From: an uncultured Lachnospiraceae bacterium
GTDB lineage: Bacteria; Bacillota; Clostridia; Lachnospirales; Lachnospiraceae
Reading direction: 5' to 3'
DNA length: 42,778 nucleotides
Assembly (NCBI GenBank): GCA_945868435.1
Contig: CAMBLG010000018.1
Span: forward strand, 1-42,778
Position 1 is the stretch's first letter. Every line of letters starts with the position of its first letter. This document shows, in pieces, positions 15,443 through 24,472 of the stretch. Both the position numbers and the translations under genes were made by a program. The notes under the pieces were generated by a model, which made no database searches, was not told where the DNA came from, and was given only the letters and a program-made list of their open reading frames with translations.

Positions 15443-16093
15443 TCAGCTCATAATCTCCAGAAAACGCGATACGTTTTCCTTAATCTCTCCCTTAAACACG
15501 GCAGAACCGGCCACGATAATGTTCGCTCCCGCATCCATCACTGTTTCCACATTATTCAATGTGATGCCGCCATCCACTTCGATGTCAACCTTTGCCCCCT
15601 GTGCATCGATCATCGCCTTGATTTCCCGTACCTTATCCAGTGTGTAGGGAATCAGCTTTTGTCCTCCGAAGCCCGGATTAACCGTCATGACAAGCACCAT
15701 ATCCACCTTGTCCAGCGTATGCCGGATTGCAGTTACGGGTGTCGCCGGATTGATTGCCACACCTGCCAAAAGGCCCTGCTCCTTAATGGTGTCGATCGTA
15801 CGGTCAAGATGCTTGCAAGCTTCCGCATGAACCGTAATAATATCCGCTCCCACCCGGGCAAACTCTTCGATATAGCGAATGGGCTCTTCCACCATCAAAT
15901 GCACGTCAAACATGCGCTCTGTACAACCCCGAATCGAAGAAATGATTGGAAATCCAAACGAGATACTCGGCACAAAGTTTCCATCCATCACATCGATGTG
16001 CACATATGCTGCTCCTGCCTCATCCAATTGTCTGATTTGATCTCCCAGCATGGAAAAATCTGCCGCCAGGATCGATGGCGATAAACAGTTCAT
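15443..16093 (-). CDS. rpe: Ribulose-phosphate 3-epimerase
   Basis: 216 residues, a TIM barrel. Interconverts ribulose 5-phosphate and xylulose 5-phosphate. LSPSILAADF (N-terminus), HIDVMDGNFVP, VHLMVEEP, VMTVNPGFGGQKLI and VDGGITLNN contain the metal-binding His/Asp pairs and the phosphate loop. The complete enzyme is 9 bp downstream of rsgA in one transcription unit. Confidence 0.97.
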   Translation of the reverse strand: MNCLSPSILAADFSMLGDQIRQLDEAGAAYVHIDVMDGNFVPSISFGFPIISSIRGCTERMFDVHLMVEEPIRYIEEFARVGADIITVHAEACKHLDRTIDTIKEQGLLAGVAINPATPVTAIRHTLDKVDMVLVMTVNPGFGGQKLIPYTLDKVREIKAMIDAQGAKVDIEVDGGITLNNVETVMDAGANIIVAGSAVFKGEIKENVSRFLEIMS

Positions 16094-16102
16094 GTTTCCC
16101 TC

Positions 16103-17005
16103 CTAATATTTGCGAATATTTTTCATCTCCTCATACAGAAGACAATAGTTCTCGTAACGCAGAGGATGAATATTTCCCTGCGCAAGAGCCTCCTTCACAC
16201 CACAGTCCGGCTCATTTATATGACTGCACCCAATAAAACGACAGTTCTTCTCGTAAGGAATAAATTCCGGATAACAGGTCCAAAGCTGTTCCTTTTCCAA
16301 TCCCGGCACATCCATGGAGCTAAATCCCGGAGTATCCATAATAAAAGACGGCATCCCTTCGTCCTGTCCCTCATCCGGAAAGATCGGAATAATTTCCGAA
16401 TGGCGGGTGGTATGCTTTCCCCTCTCAATCTTTTCGCTGATCCCGCCGGTCTGCATATGAATCTCCGATTGCAGTTCATTGATCAAAGAGGATTTTCCCA
16501 CACCGGATGGCCCGGCTACCGTTGTCGTCTTTCCTTTAAGCAGCGCCTTCAATCCCGGAATTCCATCTTTTGTCCTGGCACTCACAAAAAGAATCGGATA
16601 CCCGGCTGCCGCATAAATCTGCCGCAAGGCCTCCTGCTCCTCCTCCGTCACCAGATCCCGCTTATTAAAACAGATGGTCACCGGAACCTTCTGGTATTCC
16701 ATCATACACAGAAAGCGATCCAACAGATTCAAATTCGGCTGCGGTTTCGCCGCTGCAAAAATAACCAGTGCCATGTCAATATTGGCAACTGCCGGACGGA
16801 CCAGCGCATTCTTACGCGGAAGCAATTCTTCCACGTTACCGATATGCTTGTCCTCATCAATGACGGCAATCTCCACCATGTCTCCCACTAAGGGCTTGAT
16901 TCCCTGCTTGCGAAATACGCCTTTCGCTTTACATTCATAAATTCCGGTTCCTATCACGTATACGTAATAGAAACCGGAAATTCCTTTTACTATCTTTCCC
17001 TGCAT
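16103..17005 (-). CDS. rsgA: Small-subunit ribosome biogenesis GTPase RsgA
   Basis: 300 residues. An N-terminal OB fold is followed by a circularly permuted GTPase: G4 NKRD (about 114) comes before G1 GPSGVGKSS (about 165), then G3 DTPGF (about 217). A C-terminal zinc site follows in CRFIGCSHINEPDC. RsgA releases late assembly factors from the 30S subunit. It starts 7 bp after the kinase gene stop, as in the usual stp-prkC-rsgA order. Confidence 0.97.
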   Translation of the reverse strand: MQGKIVKGISGFYYVYVIGTGIYECKAKGVFRKQGIKPLVGDMVEIAVIDEDKHIGNVEELLPRKNALVRPAVANIDMALVIFAAAKPQPNLNLLDRFLCMMEYQKVPVTICFNKRDLVTEEEQEALRQIYAAAGYPILFVSARTKDGIPGLKALLKGKTTTVAGPSGVGKSSLINELQSEIHMQTGGISEKIERGKHTTRHSEIIPIFPDEGQDEGMPSFIMDTPGFSSMDVPGLEKEQLWTCYPEFIPYEKNCRFIGCSHINEPDCGVKEALAQGNIHPLRYENYCLLYEEMKNIRKY

Positions 17006-17012
17006 GCCATAC

Positions 17013-19112
17013 CTATTGCTTCGTGAAGGTTACACTGTGTGACTCCGTGCTTGTGGTAGTTTCGGACAATCCCTCTTCATCCACTGCGACAATGGTCCAC
17101 ACGATTTCCAAGGTTCCGGAACTGCTTGCCAAATCACTGAAGCTGACAGAAAGAGAGCCGTTCACATCCGCGGAGCCGCTATGGGTCGTTCCGTCACTCT
17201 CTGTCAACGTATAGCTTGCACTGACCGCATCCGCCGGTGCACTGTAAGAACCATTGTAGCTGTAGCTTACATCCTCCGTACCCAGACTGATGGTAATGGT
17301 AATCTTCGTTCCCGCCGGAACGGTCTTGCCGCTCTTCACGCTCTGGCTGATGACCTTACCTTCCTCTACGGAATCACTGTAAGCCTCGTCTATGACGACC
17401 TCAAGTCCCATAGACTCCAGCGTATTTACAGCGCTCTCCTCCGAATCACCAAGCACGCTCGGCACAGTAACAGATTTCTTTCCCTGGCTGATCACGATAG
17501 TCACGCGGCTGTTCGGCGCAACGGAAGATCCACCTGTCGGGGTCTGACGGATAACCTTACCTGCATCCACGCTGTCACTGTACTCATACTCCTTGATTGG
17601 CTGAAGCTGCTGACTCTCTAAGGTTTTCACCGCATCGTTTTCCATCATTCCGGTAACATCCTTGACGGTAACAGTCTCCTCATTGGAACCGCCCTGAGAA
17701 TAATCAATATTCTCCGTACCGGCAATCACTACATTGACGGTTGTTCCCTCCGGAACCTGAGTTCCCGCTGCAATATCCTGGTCAAGAATCGTTCCTGCCG
17801 GTTTATCGGACTTCTGGGTCGCAATCACAAACATATACAAGCCCATCTGATCCAGTTCATCCTGCGCATCCTCTTTCATCTTATCAATCAGGTTGACCAT
17901 GGTAACCAACGTCTGGGTATCCGCCTGGGTTTCTGTATCAATCTGACTCTCAGTCTGCTGAGACTCACTGTTCTCCTTATCCCCTTTGTCACGGTAGCGG
18001 AACAAGCCAAATACACTGCCGATCAGATAAATGATGACAATCAGGATAACAGCAGCCATGATAATGCCAAAGACCGTAACTGCTTTATCCAGCTTCGGAT
18101 TGAGTCCTTCCTCTTCTTCCTCCTCATCATCCTCTTCCGGTTTCAATCCAGCAGGGAGTACCGGTCCGTCTGCCTCTCTCTCCGAGGCAGCCGGTTCCAC
18201 ACCTCTGTCTTTGATCTGCTTTAATTCATCCTCGCTGATCACTTTGGTTTTGCTGTTGTCAACCACCGGCGCAATCTTCACAAAATCCTCATCCGGGTTC
18301 TTCAACGCCTCCCGCAGATCCTTCAATAGTTCTCCGATCGTCTGATAACGACGATCCGGATTCTTCTGCGTACATTTTAAAATGATCTTCTCCATACTGA
18401 TCGGAAGATTTGGCGCATAAGCACTGGGCTCGACCATATCCTCCTGCAGATGCTGAATTGCAACTGCCACCGTCGTATCCCCGTCAAACGGAACACGTCC
18501 GGTAACCATCTCGTACATGACAATACCCAGAGAATAGATATCGCTTCTGCCGTCTACAAAGCCATTTCTTGCCTGCTCCGGAGAGGAGTAGTGCACAGAC
18601 CCCATCACATCCGAGCTGATGGTGTTGGCCGATGCAGCTCTCGCAATACCAAAGTCTGTCACCTTTACTTTTCCCTCTGTGGAGATCATAATGTTCTGCG
18701 GCTTGATATCACGGTGCGTAATCTGCTTATTGTGAGCAGCCTCAATACCTCGTGCAACCTGGATTGCAATGCTGACTGACTCCTTAAAGGAAAGCTGCCC
18801 CTTTTTCTCAATATATGTCTTTAACGTAATGCCCTCGACATATTCCATCACAATGTAATAGAGACCATCCTCACTTCCGACATCGTAAATATTCACAATG
18901 TTCGGATGCTCCAATCCCGCTGCGGATTGTGCCTCCGTGCGGAACTTTGTGACAAAACTTCTGTCATCCGAAAACTCTGCCTTAAGTACCTTGATTGCAA
19001 CAAACCGGCCAAGGATATGATCCTTCGCCTTATATACATCAGACATTCCGCCTGCGCCTATCTTATCGAGAATCTCGTAGCGATCTGCTAAATATGTTCC
19101 AACTGTCAACAT
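17013..19112 (-). CDS. prkC: PASTA-domain Ser/Thr protein kinase (PrkC/Stk1 type)
   Basis: 699 residues, membrane-anchored. The cytosolic kinase domain has the Gly loop GAGGMSDV, K41 (VAIKVLK), HRDIKPQN (D135) and DFG (153-155). A long acidic juxtamembrane linker (DDEEEEEEG) leads to one membrane helix (about 345-370). Outside are three PASTA repeats (about 400-600), the last two starting VTVKDVTG and VTVPSVLG, which bind muropeptides or beta-lactams. After the third repeat comes about 85 residues rich in Ser/Thr, with an Ig-like beta pattern (SYSAPADAVSASYTLTESDG), which is not part of the usual PASTA set. The gene is 12 bp after its antagonist phosphatase. Confidence 0.95.
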   Translation of the reverse strand: MLTVGTYLADRYEILDKIGAGGMSDVYKAKDHILGRFVAIKVLKAEFSDDRSFVTKFRTEAQSAAGLEHPNIVNIYDVGSEDGLYYIVMEYVEGITLKTYIEKKGQLSFKESVSIAIQVARGIEAAHNKQITHRDIKPQNIMISTEGKVKVTDFGIARAASANTISSDVMGSVHYSSPEQARNGFVDGRSDIYSLGIVMYEMVTGRVPFDGDTTVAVAIQHLQEDMVEPSAYAPNLPISMEKIILKCTQKNPDRRYQTIGELLKDLREALKNPDEDFVKIAPVVDNSKTKVISEDELKQIKDRGVEPAASEREADGPVLPAGLKPEEDDEEEEEEGLNPKLDKAVTVFGIIMAAVILIVIIYLIGSVFGLFRYRDKGDKENSESQQTESQIDTETQADTQTLVTMVNLIDKMKEDAQDELDQMGLYMFVIATQKSDKPAGTILDQDIAAGTQVPEGTTVNVVIAGTENIDYSQGGSNEETVTVKDVTGMMENDAVKTLESQQLQPIKEYEYSDSVDAGKVIRQTPTGGSSVAPNSRVTIVISQGKKSVTVPSVLGDSEESAVNTLESMGLEVVIDEAYSDSVEEGKVISQSVKSGKTVPAGTKITITISLGTEDVSYSYNGSYSAPADAVSASYTLTESDGTTHSGSADVNGSLSVSFSDLASSSGTLEIVWTIVAVDEEGLSETTTSTESHSVTFTKQ

Positions 19113-19124
19113 GCCTTCACCTCA

Positions 19125-19850
19125 TTATATAAATGGTTCTATGATCATAACTGTAATATTATCTCTTCCGCCATTATGGTTGGCAAGCGCAACAAGCTTC
19201 TGGCCCCGCGCTTCCTGATCCGCATCGGATCGAATTACATCACAGATGACAGAATCTTCAACCATGTTGGTGAGGCCGTCTGTACAGATCAAAATCCGAT
19301 CATTCTCCACAAGTTCTACCTCAAAGAAGTCTGCCTCCACATCTTCGGAAGCCCCGATTGCCCTGGTGATAATATTTTTATCCGGGTGCACTCTCGCCTG
19401 GCTGGCATCCACCTTGCCAAGCCTTACCATCTCCTCCACATAGGAGTGATCCCTTGTTATCTGTCTGATATCCCGATTCACAACATACAACCGGCTATCC
19501 CCGACATTGGCCACATACAATTTGTTATCGACAATCGTAGCCGCAACAAGTGTTGTTCCCATGCCAAGCTTATCCCTATCCTCCCTTGCTTCCTCCATCA
19601 GAAGCTGATTGGCCTTGACTATGGCTTCTTTTAAGATTGAAACCGGTTCTTGACCCGGGTTCCTCGTCACGGATGCAACCACTCGCTGAGTTGTGTACCG
19701 TGAGGCGTAATCGCCCGCCTTATGTCCTCCCATTCCGTCCGCTACAATGTAGAGGTTCGGAAGGTTTCCAACGGGTGTGTCCGATGCAAAGCAGTAATCC
19801 TGATTCATCTCGCGCAAGACACCGGTATCCGTTATGGAATACGTTTTCAT
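19125..19850 (-). CDS. stp: PP2C-type Ser/Thr phosphatase (Stp1/PrpC)
   Basis: 241 residues from the ATG at 19850 (MKTYSITDTG), which has GAAAGGATAA before it; an ATG 39 bp upstream would add a non-conserved tail. PPM motifs: DGMGGHKAGDYAS (metal Asp and Gly), GDSRLY, RDHSYVEE, TDGLTNM and GRDNITV. It removes phosphates from PrkC and its targets in the cytosol, and lies between rlmN and prkC. Confidence 0.95.
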   Translation of the reverse strand: MKTYSITDTGVLREMNQDYCFASDTPVGNLPNLYIVADGMGGHKAGDYASRYTTQRVVASVTRNPGQEPVSILKEAIVKANQLLMEEAREDRDKLGMGTTLVAATIVDNKLYVANVGDSRLYVVNRDIRQITRDHSYVEEMVRLGKVDASQARVHPDKNIITRAIGASEDVEADFFEVELVENDRILICTDGLTNMVEDSVICDVIRSDADQEARGQKLVALANHNGGRDNITVMIIEPFI

Positions 19851-19910
19851 CCGCTTTATCCTTTCTCTTGTACATAAAAATCCATTCACATTATCATAAC
19901 ATAATATCGA

Positions 19911-20954
19911 TTAAGATTCAATATTCATGTGCTTTCGTCTCAGTTGTCCGCATGCGCCATCGATATCCCGTCCCATCTCCCTGCGCACGGTGACATTGAT
20001 TCCATTCTTCTCCAATTTGGCTTTAAACGCCTGTATCGACTCCGTGTCCGACTGCACATAATCCCTCTCCTTAATTGGGTTTACCGGGATAAGATTCACA
20101 TGGCAGTTCATGCCTCGGATCAGTTGCGACAACTCCGCCGCATCCTCATCCGTATCGTTGACACCTCCCACCAGACTGTACTCAAAAGTCACCCGACGCC
20201 CGGTCTGCGCAAAATAGTATCGGCATGCATCCACCACCTCATGGATCTCGTACTTGTTTGCCACCGGCATCAGAGACAAACGCTTTTTCTGGTTGGAAGC
20301 ATGCAGCGACAATGCCAATGTGATCGCCAGTTTTTGATCCGCAAGTTCACGCATCCGCGGCACAATCCCACAGGTGGAGACTGTAAGATTTCGCTGGCTT
20401 ATGTGAAGTCCGTTCTCATCAGTCAAAAGCTCAATGAACTTCAGCAGGTTATCAAAATTATCCATGGGCTCTCCGGTTCCCATAACCACCACATTGGAAA
20501 TCCGTTCTCCGATGTCCTTCGAAATCCGATAAATCTGATCCAGCATCTCGGAAGGCGCAAGACCGCGCACAAGCCCATCCAGGGTTGAAGCATAGAATCT
20601 GCAGCCCATCCTGCAGCCGACCTGGGAGGAAATGCATACGGAATTGCCGTGCTTATAGCGCATCAGCACACTCTCAATGACATTGCCATCCGACAACGCA
20701 AACAGATATTTTCTTGTGCCGTCTATCGCTGAAATCTGAACATCCACCTGCCGCAGGCACACCAGCTCACAGGTTTCTTTCAGCCGCTCCCTGAACTCCT
20801 TTGAGAGATTCGTCATCTCGTCAAAGGAAGCCGCCTGCCTTACATGCAGCCACTCATACAGCTGTTTGCCGCGGAATTTCTTCTCTCCAAGTCCCACGAC
20901 AAATGCTGTCAGTTCCTCCATATTCAAAGACTTGATATCCATCTTATTCTTCAT
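19911..20954 (-). CDS. rlmN: 23S rRNA (A2503-C2)/tRNA (A37-C2) methyltransferase RlmN, third cluster Cys replaced by Tyr
   Basis: 347 residues, full length. A radical-SAM enzyme that methylates A2503 of 23S rRNA and A37 of some tRNAs. The cluster motif should be CxxxCxxC; here it is GCRMGCRFYASTLDG, with C114 and C118 present but Tyr at 121 (codon TAT, 20592-20594). A single G-to-A change in a TGT codon explains it. The rest is intact: GTGEPMDN, the SLHAS block and the methyl-carrier Cys in GACGQLRRK. Without the third thiolate the [4Fe-4S] cluster should not form properly, so activity is expected to be lost. Loss of RlmN is tolerated in other bacteria and changes sensitivity to peptidyl-transferase drugs. 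Confidence 0.95.
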   Translation of the reverse strand: MKNKMDIKSLNMEELTAFVVGLGEKKFRGKQLYEWLHVRQAASFDEMTNLSKEFRERLKETCELVCLRQVDVQISAIDGTRKYLFALSDGNVIESVLMRYKHGNSVCISSQVGCRMGCRFYASTLDGLVRGLAPSEMLDQIYRISKDIGERISNVVVMGTGEPMDNFDNLLKFIELLTDENGLHISQRNLTVSTCGIVPRMRELADQKLAITLALSLHASNQKKRLSLMPVANKYEIHEVVDACRYYFAQTGRRVTFEYSLVGGVNDTDEDAAELSQLIRGMNCHVNLIPVNPIKERDYVQSDTESIQAFKAKLEKNGINVTVRREMGRDIDGACGQLRRKHMNIES

Positions 20955-20967
20955 GACTTCTCTCCGT

Positions 20968-22278
20968 CTATCTTCCCGGCTCCCTCACCAATCTGGCAAG
21001 GAAAAATCCATCATGTCCATCCCTCGGAAACATCTGCTGCATGGATTCCACCGAAAAAGCGGGATATTTCTGCACGAACCAGGAAACATTCTCCTCGTTT
21101 TCACTCTTTCGGACCGTACAGGTGCTGTATACCAGGGTTCCGCCGGGTTTCACATACGTATGCACCGTATCCAGGATTCGGCGCTGCAGTGCAGAAAGCT
21201 CCTTTGCCTGCTCTTCCGTCATCTTGTAACGGATATCGGTCTTGCGGCCCATAACCCCCAAGCCGGAACAGGGCAGGTCACACACCAAAACATCTGCTTT
21301 GCCTTCCGAATCAGCATCCGCTACTGTAGCATCCATCTGCACCGCCTTCATGTTGGTAAGACCATGCTTTATAATATTCTCCTCGATCAATCCGACTTTG
21401 TATTCGGTCAGGTCTCTCGCCTCGACCATGCCGGTTCCCTGCAAGAGTTCCGCCATATGGGTGCTTTTTCCACCGGGAGCCGCACACACATCGATTATGT
21501 AGTCCCCCGGCTTCGGGTTCGCGGTAATTGCCACCTGCATGGAGCTCAGATCCTGCACATAGAACCATCCCTTCCGAAACGCATCCAGTGAGCCCAGATA
21601 ATCATACCCGGACAGGGAAAACCCATAGGGAATGTTGCCCACCGGCTCCACACGTACCCCCTGGGCTTCCAATGACACCCGAAGCTCCTCCGGTGTGCAT
21701 TTACCCGTGTTAGTACGAATTGTAAGCTTCGATTCCTCTCCCAGCGCCGCAAGCATCTCTCTTGTCTGCGCTGGTCCATAACTGTTCAGCCACTCCCGGA
21801 CGATCCATTCCGGCACGGAATATCGGACGCTTAACGCCTGAACCGGATGTTCCTCTTCCTTGGGCCATGAGATGGCATCCGCCTGCCTTGCGATGTTCCG
21901 CAACACGCCGTTCACAAAACCGGATAAACCGGACAGTCCGCGTTTTCTCACAAGCTTCACCGCCTCATTGCACACCGCGGAATCCGGCACCCCATCCATA
22001 TACAAAAGCTGATAGACGCCCATCCGCAACACGTTGCGAATCACAGGCTTCATTTTATGCACCTTTGTCTTGGAAAATGCGTCAATCACATAATCCAGCG
22101 TCAGCCCGCGCTCCACCGTTCCTTCCGTCAGGCGGGTAAGAAACGCCCGCTCCTGCTTGGACAGATATTGATACTTGTCCAACACCTGACGAAGCACAAG
22201 ATGACTGTACTGCCCCTCCTCGTTAATCGCCAGCAGCATATCCAGTGCCAGCGCTCTGGTATTGACTCCGTTAGTCAT
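20968..22278 (-). CDS. rsmB: 16S rRNA (C967-C5)-methyltransferase RsmB
   Basis: 436 residues. An N-terminal NusB-like RNA-binding domain (about 1-140) is followed by a Rossmann methyltransferase domain: SAM motif DVCAAPGGKSTHMAEL, then the two catalytic cysteines in DLPCSGLGVMGRKTD and YSTCTVRKSENE. The enzyme makes m5C967 in the small-subunit rRNA. The start overlaps the end of the metallopeptidase gene by 8 bp, indicating coupling. Confidence 0.96.
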   Translation of the reverse strand: MTNGVNTRALALDMLLAINEEGQYSHLVLRQVLDKYQYLSKQERAFLTRLTEGTVERGLTLDYVIDAFSKTKVHKMKPVIRNVLRMGVYQLLYMDGVPDSAVCNEAVKLVRKRGLSGLSGFVNGVLRNIARQADAISWPKEEEHPVQALSVRYSVPEWIVREWLNSYGPAQTREMLAALGEESKLTIRTNTGKCTPEELRVSLEAQGVRVEPVGNIPYGFSLSGYDYLGSLDAFRKGWFYVQDLSSMQVAITANPKPGDYIIDVCAAPGGKSTHMAELLQGTGMVEARDLTEYKVGLIEENIIKHGLTNMKAVQMDATVADADSEGKADVLVCDLPCSGLGVMGRKTDIRYKMTEEQAKELSALQRRILDTVHTYVKPGGTLVYSTCTVRKSENEENVSWFVQKYPAFSVESMQQMFPRDGHDGFFLARLVREPGR

Positions 22279-22972
22279 CGTTTCGTCTTCCTCCGAACAA
22301 CAGGATCACTCTTAAGAGCTGCAGAATCGCCGCGGCAGCGGACGCCACATAGGTAAGCGCGGCGGCCCGAAGCACCTTGCCTGTCTTACTCAGTTCCTGC
22401 TCCCCTAAGATACCCTGCTCTCTGAGCATCATCATGGCTCTTCTGGAAGCATCAAACTCCACCGGGAGAGTGATTAACTGAAAGAGTACCGCAAACGAAA
22501 AAAGTATGATACCGATATTAATGATCGTCATGGACATACTGTTGTTCATAAATGCTCCGATGAGAATGACCGGCCACGCCAGAGCTGACCCGAAATTTGC
22601 CACCGGAACAAACGCGCTCCGAAGGCGCAACGGAACATATCCTCTCGCATGCTGAATTGCATGTCCACACTCATGAGCTGCAACGCCTACCGCTGCCACA
22701 GAGTTGGAATTGCACACGATGTCCGACAAATTTAAGGTCTTGTTGGACGGATTGTAGTGATCGGTCAGGCTCCCGGACACGTGGCGTATCTGCACATCCA
22801 TAATACCCGCTGCCCGCAAAATGCGCTCTGCAGCCTGTGCCCCTGTCATTCCCGACATGCTGCGGTATCTGGAATATTTGTTAAAGGTTGACTTGACTCC
22901 GGCCGATGCTAGCATACAGATGATCGCGCCGATAATCACAAGAATATAGGTTGGATCCCAATATAAATACAT
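22271..22972 (-). CDS. YugP-family zinc metallopeptidase, membrane-bound
   Basis: 233 residues with an N-terminal membrane helix (about 8-25), the zinc-protease motif HECGHAIQHA (HExxH) and hydrophobic segments in the C-terminal half (FVPVANFGSALAWPVILIGA, MTIINIGIILFSFAVLFQL, YVASAAAAILQLLRVILL). The YugP family (DUF zinc-dependent peptidase) is often encoded in this position between fmt and rsmB in Clostridia. Substrate unknown. Confidence 0.9.
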   Translation of the reverse strand: MYLYWDPTYILVIIGAIICMLASAGVKSTFNKYSRYRSMSGMTGAQAAERILRAAGIMDVQIRHVSGSLTDHYNPSNKTLNLSDIVCNSNSVAAVGVAAHECGHAIQHARGYVPLRLRSAFVPVANFGSALAWPVILIGAFMNNSMSMTIINIGIILFSFAVLFQLITLPVEFDASRRAMMMLREQGILGEQELSKTGKVLRAAALTYVASAAAAILQLLRVILLFGGRRNDD

Positions 22973-22991
22973 ATGTGTCTCCTTTCCTCGC

Positions 22992-23936
22992 CTAAGCCCT
23001 CAAAAAAGTTCCCGCCTGAATGGGATACCCATTGCAGAAGGAAGCGATGTCCATACGCTTTTTGCCCTCAAGCTGCACCTCCAGAAGCTCAAGCATTCCG
23101 TCTCCTGTCTGTACACACAGCTTTCCTTTGCCGGCAGGATACATCTGTCCCGGCTGATACTCACTGCTGCCCTCTACCACACGGGCCTTCCAGATCTTGA
23201 AGGTCTTCCCGTCCAGATAGGTATACGCGCTGGGCCACGGATTTAAGCCACGGATCAGCCGCTCGATCTCTACAGCAGACTTATTCCAATCAATGTTCCC
23301 CAGTTCCTTGTTGATCATGCTTGTATGGCTGCTGGCCTCATTGTTCTGCGGCGTAAACACCGCCGTTCCCTTTTCCAGCATATCCATGGTCTCCACACAG
23401 AGCTGCGCGCCCACCTCTGCCAGCTTGTCAAACAGACTTCCGCCTGTCTCATCTTCGCTCAGACGAACCTCACGCTTTGCGATCATGTCACCGGTATCGA
23501 TTCCCACATCCATACGCATGGTGGTGACACCGGTAATCTCATCTCCGTTGATGACCGCCCACTGAATTGGCGCTGCCCCCCGATACTTCGGAAGCAGGGA
23601 CGCATGAACATTCAGGCATCCGTACTTTGGCATGTCCAGGATACTCTTGGGCAGAATCTGTCCAAAAGCCGCCACAACCATAATATCCGCCTCATATTTC
23701 TTCAAATACTCCACATTGGCATCATCCCGGATCCGCACCGGCTGAAACACCTCAATTCCGTGCTTTAAGGCACATTCCTTTACCGGAGGAAACTGTTCGG
23801 CTTTGCCTCGTCCCTTAGGCTTATCCGGCTGTGTCACCGCAAGCACGACCTCATGTCCCGCCTGAACGATCGCCTCCAGAATACTCACCGAAAAATCCGG
23901 TGTTCCCATAAATACTACTCTCATATTATTCGCCAT
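22992..23936 (-). CDS. fmt: Methionyl-tRNA formyltransferase
   Basis: 314 residues. Formylates initiator Met-tRNA using 10-formyl-THF. N-terminal Rossmann domain (VVFMGTPDFSV), catalytic region SLLPKYRGAAPIQWAVINGD with the Asn-His-Asp arrangement, ITGVTTMRMDVGIDTGDM, and a C-terminal OB-like tRNA-binding domain. It overlaps def by 11 bp; the coupled def-fmt pair handles addition and removal of the N-terminal formyl group. Confidence 0.97.
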   Translation of the reverse strand: MANNMRVVFMGTPDFSVSILEAIVQAGHEVVLAVTQPDKPKGRGKAEQFPPVKECALKHGIEVFQPVRIRDDANVEYLKKYEADIMVVAAFGQILPKSILDMPKYGCLNVHASLLPKYRGAAPIQWAVINGDEITGVTTMRMDVGIDTGDMIAKREVRLSEDETGGSLFDKLAEVGAQLCVETMDMLEKGTAVFTPQNNEASSHTSMINKELGNIDWNKSAVEIERLIRGLNPWPSAYTYLDGKTFKIWKARVVEGSSEYQPGQMYPAGKGKLCVQTGDGMLELLEVQLEGKKRMDIASFCNGYPIQAGTFLRA

Positions 23937-24405
23937 CCTCGTCTTCGTATACTACATCGTGTAAGCCACCCTCGACTTTTTCCACATACAGATGTCCGTC
24001 CAGATGCTCCAACTCATGGCAGATTGCCCTTGCAAGAAGCTCCGTTCCCTCGATCTCGCAGGTCTCCATATCCTCGTTTAAGAAGCTTGCCTTCACATAA
24101 TTCGGTCTGGTTACCACTCCGGCCTTCCCCGGAATGCTGAGACAGCCCTCATCCCCGGTCTGTTCTCCGGAAGACTCAAGAATCGTCGGGTTCACCATGA
24201 CAATTGGGCCCTCTCCCACATCAATCACCACCACTCTGCGCAAAATCCCCACCTGAGGTGCCGCAAGTCCTACGCCATTGGCCTCATACATAGTCTCAAG
24301 CATATCCTCGATCAGGATCTTAAGCTTCGGTGTCATCTCCGTCACTTCCCTGCATACCTTTCCAAGTACCGGGTCTCCCTGTGTACGAATTGTTCTAAGT
24401 GCCAT
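23926..24405 (-). CDS. def: Peptide deformylase
   Basis: 159 residues. Removes the formyl group from nascent proteins. Motif 1 GVGLAAPQVG, motif 2 EGCLSIPG (metal Cys) and motif 3 CHELEHLDGHLY (HExxH) are complete. Motif 3 has CHELEH in place of the more common QHExDH. AAGGAGG lies before the ATG. Second gene of the cluster after priA (67-bp gap). Confidence 0.97.
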   Translation of the reverse strand: MALRTIRTQGDPVLGKVCREVTEMTPKLKILIEDMLETMYEANGVGLAAPQVGILRRVVVIDVGEGPIVMVNPTILESSGEQTGDEGCLSIPGKAGVVTRPNYVKASFLNEDMETCEIEGTELLARAICHELEHLDGHLYVEKVEGGLHDVVYEDEDGE

Positions 24406-24472
24406 AATTATCCTCCTTACTACTGTTCCATCTTCCAGTCTGTTCTATGTGATTCTTCTGTAACTGATCTAT

